Shown: positions 32,383-40,902 of the stretch, piece by piece
How positions within the stretch are numbered: the stretch's first letter is position 1
Layout: every line of letters begins with the position of its first letter
Assembly: GCA_029747585.1 (NCBI GenBank)
Contig: JAPEVF010000401.1
Coordinates: 1-40,902 of the forward strand
From: Pleurotus djamor
Lineage: Eukaryota > Basidiomycota > Agaricomycetes > Agaricales > Pleurotaceae
Length of the DNA stretch: 40,902 bases
Direction of reading: 5' to 3'
Position numbers and translations under genes: made by a program
Notes under the pieces: generated by a model
What the model was told of the DNA's origin: nothing
Seen by the model: only the letters and a program-made list of their open reading frames with translations
Database searches by the model: none

Positions 32383-33860
32383 TCAGACCCAAGCCGAAGG
32401 CTCTTCATCCCAATCCACGTCGACCAACTCTCTCAAAGCAGAAACGACGTCTTGTGAAACGTCACAACCCTCGATTGAAAGCCGATCGATTGCGCCTCCC
32501 TTAGCTTTACGTTCTGCAAGGCCAGAATCAACACCCTGAGATGAGGAAGCAGAGGCGATGCTTGGAGAGGCGGTTTCGGTCCGGAAAAAACGCTCGTATC
32601 ACAGCCTACGAGTCGGAGAACTTCAACCTGTTCAAAGGTTTGTAGGAGGTCGTTGGGCTGATAGCCAGTGGCGTACTCGATGGTTAGGGTGGGGATAGTA
32701 GACAAAGGGAGAGAACTGCACAACTGGTTGAACGCAACATTAGAGTCGGAGTTTGAAGGGATTGACAAGGACAGACGTGGGGATAGCGAAGGGTCGTTCG
32801 TGAATACAACCAAGAAAAAGAACTTTTTCCCCCATCCGAGGGCTAGCTGACGGATTGGGGATGAAGTTTCGGATGCTCGGAGGCGCGAGCACAGATTCGT
32901 GAGACTGGTCAAATCTGTGGTTTCATCTATGTGCTGGCAACAGTCGAAAGTGATAACGGTGGTCGACGGGCATTGGAGGAGATCGAAGAAGGAAGCGACA
33001 TTGGCTTTCTTCGCAATCATGCACAATGTAGCAAGGCAAGGCAATAGGATAGGAGACGGCTCAAGCGAATGCAGGTGCTGCAGTCTTGATACTGATATGT
33101 ACTCTAGCTTTGGCATGCGACGAAGCGACGAAGCGAATAAAGACAGTGGTATAACTTGGGAAAGTTCGGGATGGATAATGAGGCGTGTCAAATGAGGGAG
33201 AGGAGGTAGCACAGAGACAAGGGTACCACACTTGCACAACGACAATTCAACACGACGAAGGGCAGGCGCCTCTTGGAAGAACACGGCGGATGGAAGCGAA
33301 ATCTGAGATATTGTCCGAAAACTCAGAGAAAGCTCCTCTAAAAGAGGCGCCTTCACGAGAAGGACGTCGACTGGGATAGGATGATAAAGGATCAGTTGAA
33401 ACCGGCGAACTCGACCCCAGAAAGAGGCAGAATCATCAAAAGGCCAAGGCAAGCGTCCGTGGTACAATACGGAAAGGTCCAGAGGTGTTGACCTTGATTT
33501 CCGAAATAATTCAAGACAGCGTTCTTTGTCTTCCAATTCGCTATCCCGAAGCCGTAGGCGATTCCAGAAGGAAGGGAGATTCAGCGTGATGAACCTCCAA
33601 CGGGTACAGACCGCTGTGACATTCAACCAACTCCAACAAGGTTGGCTATCTTCCCATAAAAGAAGATCCCATGTGCGGTCTCTTGAGTCGATGAATATTT
33701 GACCAAGAAGTTCTATCGGGAGCATTGAGATAGGGCTAAGAGTATTCCTTTGCGTCTTCAGGGTACGTAATTCGACCTTGAGCTGTTCGTGGTGTTTCAG
33801 GATCTCTTCGCGCCTTGAGATCTCTTCATCGATGCCTTGCAAAAGGTCCTTCGCAGACAT
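32383..33860 (-). CDS. F-box/LRR-like protein with a shifted C-terminus
   Basis: Probable SCF adaptor. The open frame 33860-32433 gives 475 aa, starting MSAKDLLQGIDEEISRREEI, a short coiled coil, then the F-box (SPISMLPIELLGQIFIDSRD...WLNVTAVCTRWRFITLNLPS) and leucine-rich segments (LPHLTRLIIHPELSQV, LQTFEQVEVLRLVGCD). Near 32520 the family-like C-terminus switches frame: the next frame reads GLAERKAKGGAIDRLSIEGC, DVSQDVVSALRELVDVDWDE and stops at 32383, matching the end of the tandem F-box genes (LEELRDLVDWLDIM). The in-frame end (REAQSIGFQSRVVTFHKTSFLL) has no such resemblance. So the gene carries a single-base shift, natural or a sequence error. I list the family-supported end. Confidence 0.8.
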
Positions 33861-34507
33861 GGTCTAGTGTTTTGGGTTAACTATATAGTGGGTTCGGTAC
33901 AGAGTGTGGTTGGCAAGTCACCGTGACAGAGGGCCTCGGCACAGTAGTAGTCAATGGATAGCCTCGCTCGCGATGACTCGTGGATTTGGTTTCTACATCC
34001 TTCCTCAATCCTTCCTTACACATTGCACAGGTTACCATGCTCTTCATCTCCATATATCAGATGCAGAATAATCATTGGGGTGCAGTGCATAACCCAAAAG
34101 CCGGCAAAACGACCGAGGGCATCAGCAAAATCCGAACCATGGAAACATTATCTCTTGGATATCCATGCCGCAGCTTTATGGCCTTGAGATAGAGGGCTTT
34201 GATGCATCGGTGCATCAATCCTGACTCCTTCAATCGCGACATGGATTGTTCAAGCAGAGCAACAACGGAGAGGGCCTCGAAGACATGGAATCGCCAGAGA
34301 GGGGGAGGGCAATTGACTCACGGAGTTGTTCTGATCGTCGTGGGCGAAACAAAATGAACACACTCGAAATGAATGCACGAGACGTGTATTATGGTACTTA
34401 GCCAGGCTTTCATCCCTGGCCATAGTTGCAAGGACACACGAGTGAGTCCCGTCGCTAGTGATTTCAGTGATACGGTAGAGGGACATGGACAGCATGTATA
34501 GTCGAAT
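33861..34507. other. intergenic region between F-box gene and IES6
   Basis: No gene is recognised. The F-box promoter should lie next to 33860 and the IES6 3' UTR next to 34508. A small hairpin-capable sequence gatgca-tcgg-tgcatc is at 34201-34216. Confidence 0.35.
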
Positions 34508-35343
34508 TTACTTCACGATGGAGTTAACTCCCCGAGCTAAAGTACCAGTTAGCGACGGAAACCAACGAAGGACGCAGAATCGTACCTGATAAGTAGTCTT
34601 TCGCAGAACTCGCGCTCTATAAAACAAGCCGGATGAGCATGAATAAGTTGGGTAGTCAATGGGAATATTTACCAGTCCCTTGATGAGTTCGTAGACGCTT
34701 TTATCATGGTAACGCAGACCAGTCGCTGGGTCTGTGTATGGAGCCTGCACTAATATAAGTGACCGGATGACATTAAGGCTCTACGAATTCCCTACCTCCA
34801 AGCCTGTTATATCGCAGTACCTCCTCTGAGGAAGGAACGAGGGGGGAGCTTCAATGGACGCATCTAATGCGAGTTGAGTATGGCGTCTCGACGAAATTCA
34901 ACCAGTACTTACATGTAGGCAAGTCCTCTTCCTCGACGTTATCTTCCTTGGGACCAGTGCTTTCCCCAGCTTCCTCGTCAACATCCATCCCCTCTTCCTT
35001 CTCCTGCCTTCGCCTTTCTCTTGCAGCTCGCTCGCGTTCCTTCTCTTGACTCAAAACAGCCTTCAAATTCTTCGTACGTCTATTCGTGTTCTTGGTGTAA
35101 TTGGGGTTCTTGAATGGACGCGGTTCGTGGAGGTATGATAGTTGCTCTGACAAAGACTACTGGTTCCGCTTATTGAGTCGCGTGTATTGCGTTACGGGTC
35201 TGCTCATGGACTCACAGGCGTGTATGGCGTGGTTGAGCCATCAGGGCTCTGAGCTGCTGCCGCCTTCTTCTTTGCTCCCTTAGGAGGCCTAACGAACGGT
35301 CAAAAGGGGGGNTACAATGACAATGAAGGAAAGGATTTTACAT
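34508..35343 (-). CDS. IES6: INO80 chromatin-remodelling subunit Ies6 (YL1_C domain)
   Basis: Nuclear subunit of the INO80 remodeller, which in yeast works with Arp5. Seven exons: 35343-35342, 35288-35216, 35144-34913, 34863-34796, 34744-34673, 34616-34586 and 34536-34508 (507 nt, 168 aa, in frame). After a basic start (MPPKGAKKKAAAAQ) and a charged helix (LSQEKERERAARERRRQEKE) comes the YL1 C-terminal domain: LPTYASIEAPPSFLPQRRYC, DITGLEAPYTDPATGLRYHD, KSVYELIKGL and the ending ARGVNSIVK, all highly conserved. The start codon appears split AT|G by a 53-nt intron (35341-35289, containing an N at 35312). Without it no upstream ATG is in frame with MPPKGAKKK; an internal ATG at 35153 would need unspliced sequence. 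Lies 171 bp downstream of PUF6. Confidence 0.93.
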
Positions 35344-35514
35344 GGTCGAGAATGCGAGCACTAACAGCGGGTGGGGTTACAAGAAGCGCACGACGAGCGC
35401 TTGCGCGCTCCAGCTTGGGTCTGCGGGAATACAATTTGGCACATAGTTGCACATGCACTTAAGGGCGAAAAGGGCGCAGTACAGAATAAGTGTATCAGTA
35501 TGTCTACATCAGAG

Positions 35515-37899
35515 CTAAAGCAGCGCCAGTTTCTCTTTGAGAACCCTCTTCCCCTTAGCCGAACCCTCCTCGACACGCTTCATGACGGCTGGCTCAAACC
35601 ATTGCTTGACGACCTTGGCGGTAGCTTGCCGCCCACAGCGATGAAGAGTATCGCACAGTTCAGCTATAACAAAAGCCCCATTGGCCTCTCCATCGCTGCA
35701 CATGGATATTGAGTTATCCTTCCCGATCGTCTCCACAAATTTCTCTGCGAACGGTGCCGCATCCCAGCCGGGTGCAACGTTAACCTCTTTTGTGTTATGG
35801 TTAAAGTGACCGCCTTGAAGGAGCGTCTTGTAAAGTCTTGAGCCATGGGGGAGATCGATTATATGGGGCTCAGAAGTATCGGCGGATGGGTAAGGTGTTG
35901 AAATGGCTTGCAGTAAAGCATCAGTTGCCAAGGATTTATCTGAAAGTGCGAATTAGTACAACGAAGCAAACTGCACATGAAGAGTTGCGCGTACCTCCAG
36001 TGGCGGAAAGCATGACCTCTGCCACAACGAGACTACCGCCTGGCTCTCGGGCGATGGCTTCAGCATTTTTAGATACCCAGGATACGAGTTCCTCGCTCGC
36101 TGCTTCTCGGATCTCTTCCTCTCTTACGCCCGGCTCTTTTTTNACTCGTTTGCGATCGTATTGAATCAGTTTCAGCGAGAAGCGCTATCTGAGCCGGGGT
36201 GAAGTGTCGCCGACAACGAGGTATGAGGAGGTAAAATAAGGAGCGGCGGCCTTGTGGTGATGTGTAGAGCTTGGGGGCTGAAGATGTTATTGAGGATACT
36301 AGGGTCTTTGCAACTTGTTTCGTGTCACTGAGCGAAAATAAGATCAGTTTGCCAACATCAACAAGGCGACTGGGACGCACTCTATAACATCGAGAGCAGT
36401 GAAAACGACAAACTGAGCTTCTTCATCGAGACATATACGCTCGATGTGAGGCTTTAGTGCCTTCATTACAGTTTTCCGATCCTAAACGAAATCAAAATCG
36501 TAACCAACGTTGAAAAGGACATCGACTTACTTTGGCGGTGCCGAAGGCAAGGAACTCTCTTACTACTCGACTTCCGTCTTTTGTGTGGACCATCTCCGCC
36601 AAAACGTCCTGACAACTAGGTATCTGAGCTTGCATGCGTCATATACTCGCACAGAAACATAACGTACCACTCGAAAACCTCTCGGCGTAACTTTTCTCGC
36701 TCAGATTCATCATCAAGCTCGTTGACAGTGGTCATATACTCCCACAGGGCACGGTGAACAATTGCATGCGACACGGCGCCTTTATCAGAGTTATTGAAAC
36801 TAATCGCATCAGGGCGCAAGGCAGAAGATGAGCGAAACGGAGAGCTCACACAGTGAATAATGACTCTTTGGTTGCATTCATTATCCTCTTTCGTTGCTCG
36901 GGATTCGATGCGTTGAGGACGCCCTTCAGCCCTGCCCGTGCCTTTTCTTTGTCTTCGTTTCCAGAAGTAAACAGTGTGGCCTCCTTGCCATAGAACTCCC
37001 TGACCAGGATCGTGCGTTCGTATGAGTTTGCGTAGAGTTCGAAAGCATCGGCGAGGACTGAAGAGGCTTCGCGATGAAGGAGTAGCCGGAGTACTTGACC
37101 TTGAAATTCGGTCAAGATCGAAGCACGATGAGTTGGGCAGAGACGGATGAGTTTTGAGACCAAGAACTGGAGACAATGATGGCGAGTATGTTAGAGAACG
37201 TCGTTGCGAAGGAAATATAGTCCGCTTACCTTCGAGTATTTATTTTGGGCCAGATCTTTATAACGGCCTTTCAACTCGACCGCAATCTCGTCACGTTCCT
37301 TTTGCTTTCCGTTCCTCACCACGGTCTGCACGATACGACTGGCATCGTGCTTGAATACAATATCCTTCACCTTCCCCCGGATAACATTCATCAAGTTTTG
37401 GACATGCTTCTGGCGTTCTTCAGGTGGAATATTTCGCTGACGAGCCAAAGACCAGACTTTCTTCGCGCTGGTAAGCAAGTCTGAGTTCGGTTTCGCTGCT
37501 TTTCGCTGATCCTGCAGTGCTTTTTGTGCCTTCCGTGCCTCTCTAACAGCTATTGGTAAAGTAAATGACCGATAAGTGAAGAAGGAGCAAATTACACGCA
37601 CTATTGGGATCTTTTATGTTTGACTTCCGGTCAACGTCCATGGCATTCTCATCGTTGTCAGCGACGACCAAATTTTCATCTTCAGCCATATCATCGTCTT
37701 CCCAACCTTCCTCGGAATCAGCCTCCACAACCTCCTCATCTTCAGAATCCTCAGGTCGATCTTCCACCGGAACGGTCACTCGCTGACTTCGCCGAATCTT
37801 GCTAGGTTTCGCCTGCTCAACATTGCGTTTCTTCAATGCGGGTCCATTCGATGTCGAAGCGGCATTGCGCTTTTTCGTGTTTTTGGTTATCGCTGCCAT
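35515..37899 (-). CDS. PUF6: nucleolar Pumilio-like protein Puf6 (PUM3 family, CPL domain)
   Basis: Armadillo-like PUF repeat protein involved in 60S ribosome biogenesis and, in yeast, ASH1 mRNA repression. Eight exons: 37899-37602, 37549-37230, 37166-36850, 36799-36668, 36615-36531, 36481-36381, 36327-35995 and 35939-35515; 2010 nt and 669 aa once the N at 36143 is dropped. The N-terminus is basic (NTKKRNAASTSNGPALKKRN) then acidic. PUF repeats follow: FKHDASRIVQTVVRNGKQKE, LRLLLHREASSVLADAFELY, DKGAVSHAIVHRALWEYMTT, VHTKDGSRVVREFLAFGTAK and EEAQFVVFTALDVIDDTKQV. The C-terminal part has LYTSPQGRRSLFYLL and GSRLYKTLLQGGHFN with CSDGEANGAFVIAEL. The acceptor at 36616 restores FECCQDVLAEM. The N beside six A would otherwise shift the frame. 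Confidence 0.94.
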
Positions 37900-38435
37900 T
37901 AAGAGGCATTCGAGTTCAATGGCAGCTCAAATTTTTGGCTCGATCACGGGGCTAGTTGCCCCTATCACACCTTACGCCACCAACCACGGATCCGCGATTC
38001 TTTTGTTTGTTCTCATGGCATACTTATGCCAACCTTGCTTGTAGCCGATGGCTACATAGACTTGACGTACCATCTGATGATCAAGCGAGCTTTCATTCGA
38101 TGTCTTTCTACACTCGAAGACCATTCAAACCGCCACGTTGGTTTTTGCCATTATTCGGTTTGCATTTGAGCTACCGGATTGAATTCGACTTTCGAGCTAG
38201 CTAGACCAACCATCGTCAATGGCCAAGCATTATTACACGTCCTTCAATGCCTACTAATGCATTGCTTCCCTCGAACTCCGGATACCGTCACCGTCACCTA
38301 ATCTTCTACTGGCATGGTCCGCCTTTTTCGATTTTATGGCACTCAGACTTCGCTCTTAAATATGAGTCTGTGTTATCCTACCCTCTGCACTGACTCGCTG
38401 GGTCAAGTGCAGATACTCCCTTCTCTAGGAAAAAG
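37900..38435. promoter_or_regulatory. divergent intergenic region, PUF6 / secreted-protein gene
   Basis: 536 bp between two ATGs pointing apart, so it must contain both promoters. No convincing TATA box. The 60 bases before 38436 are pyrimidine-rich on the plus strand. No gene seen inside. Confidence 0.45.
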
Positions 38436-40902
38436 ATGAAGTGGACACTCCTTTCTGCGCTCGCATGGTCGCCTCTAGTGTTATCTAAGCCTGCCAACGA
38501 TTGGAGCAAACCGTGCTTCAATGGAGAATGCGCGTACGACCTTCCCCAGTCGAGTGGGAACCTTGGTACTCTGCATCTGGTAAGTATAGTTTCCCCCCCC
38601 CCTTCTTACTATCCTTGCACGCGTCAATCATTATTTTCTCCCCTCAGACCGGGGCTGCGATCACCGATATCACTCCTGCTTCTGGATGGGTGATTCTCGA
38701 TTGCGACCCTCATGCTTTGGAACAAGAAATCAGACTGGTATGCTCAAGCCATGACCTGGAGAGTGCTGGATGTCGGCACGTCTTCGACAATAGCGGACCA
38801 GTGGACAAAGTTGTCCGCCTCCCGGAGAGCGTGATTACATTTCTGTTCAATTTATCTCCCCTCGCTCACCCGAAAGAAAGTGTAGTTCAAGTCCTTTTCT
38901 ACGAGTTGCGAGTGCGCGAATTTCAGAGGACACATCAATCCCCTATCACGCCAAGGGCAAAGTGGTTAAACGTGACGGTCTTACACCGACTGTCCACGTT
39001 TTTCGAGTGGATTCAAAATGGTCACAGGTCGATGTGCAAAAGTACGCCCGTTGATTTCCACTAAGGAAACCCACACTTCTTTGGTTTGATACGTTTGTAG
39101 GACTGGCCCTGTCAACTTCACATTCACGGCGTCCAATTTTCCCGACGCAAATCAAATTGAAGCTCGAGGTACCCAATTCGAATGGCCTTCTTGGATGACA
39201 GATACCGTGGGCACTGTTGCATCTACTGTCTCCAACATTGTCGATCACGCCCAGAGCGCATCGGATGCTATTCATTCGACCGTTGAAAATGTCAAAACCG
39301 CAATGGGTGATGCATTCCACTCTGCGGTCGACGGCGCGAAGACCATTATAACTGGCGCCCCCTCTGCCGTCGTCAACGCCAAAGCTGCTGTGTCCGATGG
39401 TATAGACGAGGCCTGCAAACATGGTGAGTTCCATAGATGTCTTCACTGGCTAAAGTCTTCTGATTTTCAGGGCCATCTTCATAGCGACAGATCAGAGCAT
39501 CGCCGGCATAGACGACATCAAAGCTGAATTTAATAAATTTCAGGCTGACATGGAGAAAGTGCGAGCAGAACATGAGCGTCTACGAGGTAATTTCTCCATG
39601 ATCTACGCATGGCGGCCACTGAGGACGGTCAGATGAATGTTATCAAGAACTTAAACTTCAGCTCGGTCAGGAAGCCCTCCTTCGTTATGGACTCCCCGAA
39701 GCATGAACTGATGAGTATCGCGTTAGGCGCACTCAAAGACAAACTCATCAATTTTGCCGAACACACATGGGATACCATCAAGCCTCTGATAGACGATATA
39801 AGCCGAGAACATGCCAGATTACGCGGAATAAACCAACACATCGAAGGTCTGTGATGAGTCTTCATCCAAGAGAGCTACATTGAAACTAATACTGGCGAAT
39901 ATCGACAACCAATTAGATCAACTCAACCAAGACCTCAGAGCGTTAGAAGGTGCGCCTCTTATGCTACGGTTGAACAAATCTCAAAATGACGAGTATGGCA
40001 GAGAAACTCCTGTCATTCTTCATGAGTAAGGTTGCCCCTCAAGCTCATCTCGTGTCCGATGCCGCCCTCTCTGTCTACAATGATATAAAGATCATGGCGG
40101 AGAAAGTGCGTCATGACCTTGATACGCTCCGCGAAGTCAACAAACTTTACAACGGTATGAAAATGTGCAACGTACTCTGCGTTGTGTGCCGAGACTCACT
40201 TAGAATCAAATAGATCACCTCGAGGAAATACTTAAAAACTGTGGTCGTAAGCAGCCCCCAAAATCGGCATCTTGACGTCGTACTCAGATTGCACCCACAG
40301 AAAAACTCATGTCCCTTGGGAATACTGCAATGCACTACATTCAACCGGCCCTTGACAACGCCAAAGCCACGTTAACGGATGCCTTCCATCAGCTCAATGA
40401 GATACGTGAGATGCACAAACAACACAACGGTTCGCACACCCTGATTATTTTTATGAGAGTCCCCCTGATGAACACGCTCTAGAAATGATCATGAAGGCTA
40501 TGATCGACAGCGCCCGGCCTACGTTTGACGCTCTGCTCTCAGCGTACAACGATGTGAAAACCATGCTTGCCAATAAAGTCCAGGATTTTCGCGAAGGTGA
40601 ATACCACCGACTATGTTGTCAAATCATCCTTGACATGTCTTGCAGCCAATACTATTCACTACCCACAAAGTAACATCTCGAAGGAAGTGCATTTCAATCA
40701 GACAGAAGATACGGTCATTGTTTCCTTCCGCGGACCTAATTTCATACCCTGCAAGGACAACTTGTTCCAACCAAGTCTTATCGTTCTCGCGAGAGGTCAA
40801 ATGGATGCTACAGCCAACATTGAAGTTAATACCACCGGCTCTCTCATACCACCCATGGTGCGTTTCCACCGCTGATGCCAGCCTCATCTTGAGCTCAAAC
40901 AA
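38436..40902 (+). CDS. secreted DUF7029/DUF7223-like protein with exon-repeated helical region (3' partial)
   Basis: Signal peptide MKWTLLSALAWSPLVLSKP, then a DUF7029-like domain (PCFNGECAYDLP, AITDITPASGWVILDCDPHA, EIRLVCSSHDLESAGCRHVF, GPVDKVVRLPESC, DTSIPYHAKGKVVKRDG). A long alpha-helical region follows, then the beginning of a DUF7223-like domain (KEVHFNQTEDTVIVSF, QMDATANIEVNTTGSLIPPM). Exons: 38436-38579, 38648-38830, 38881-39041, 39101-39423, 39485-39586, 39633-39846, 39917-39949, 40002-40154, 40214-40243, 40301-40429, 40483-40596 and 40646-40857. A good donor (gtgcgt) at 40858 implies the gene continues past the window; reading through gives a stop at 40875. Exon 6 contains one extra base in CCCC (39694-39697); removing it restores phase (599 codons in total). 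Family function is unknown and a cell-surface role is a guess. Confidence 0.82.

Noticed and set aside
37604..37786. Serine-rich plus-strand frame
   Set aside because: It is the antisense shadow of the acidic Glu/Asp segment of PUF6 (GAA/GAT codons read backwards give Ser/Phe).
1..40902. CRISPR array, phage, toxin-antitoxin or bacterial-type defence system
   Set aside because: The sequence is intron-rich fungal nuclear DNA. No spaced repeats or prokaryotic operon structure occur, and the DUF2235 protein is a normal fungal family member.

Overview
The window is nuclear DNA of a filamentous basidiomycete, very probably a mushroom-forming agaricomycete. The genes are dense and lie on both strands. 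Almost every one is cut by many short GT-AG introns of about 46-78 nt. The gene content fits too: several divergent F-box/leucine-rich-repeat proteins, a DUF6533/DUF6534-type membrane protein, a lineage-typical kinase-like protein, a fungal DUF2235 hydrolase and a large secreted DUF7029/DUF7223-like protein. I rebuilt gene models by hand from splice sites, reading frame and protein family. For most genes the summed exons came out as an exact multiple of three, which is the main check on them.

Layout. 1-536 is the 3' end of a P-loop GTPase gene. 1024-4732 is an 18-exon chitin synthase (924 aa), facing an 11-exon multi-pass membrane protein (5352-6983, minus). Then come an F-box gene (7528-8481, minus) and the ribosome-biogenesis factor UTP7 (8822-10931, minus), which shares a 90-bp divergent promoter with the U6 snRNA-binding protein LSM6 (11022-11434). 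Next are a TKL-like kinase (11802-13235), a kinase-fold protein (14236-16497) flanked by two related sequence relics, an aldehyde dehydrogenase (18109-20106), another F-box gene (20276-21416), the glucosamine-6-phosphate acetyltransferase GNA1 (21599-22253, minus) and an AusD-like methyltransferase (22544-23681, minus).

25032-28805 holds a tandem pair of single-exon F-box paralogues. It is followed by a 9-exon DUF2235 hydrolase (29339-31185, minus), an F-box gene with a shifted C-terminus (32383-33860, minus), the INO80-complex subunit IES6 (34508-35343, minus), the nucleolar Pumilio-like protein PUF6 (35515-37899, minus), and a secreted, exon-repeated alpha-helical protein that runs off the right edge (38436 onward).

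Functionally, UTP7, LSM6 and PUF6 are RNA and ribosome housekeeping genes, IES6 is chromatin remodelling, and GNA1 and chitin synthase are two steps of one pathway (UDP-GlcNAc supply and chitin polymerisation) without being clustered. I found no operon-like, phage, CRISPR or tRNA features and no defence-like system. The most unusual things are the tandemly duplicated phase-1 exon modules of the secreted protein, an IES6 start codon apparently split by an intron, and a pattern of ambiguous bases at homopolymers that breaks reading frames. At least one frame break (PUF6) is a consensus artefact rather than a real mutation.
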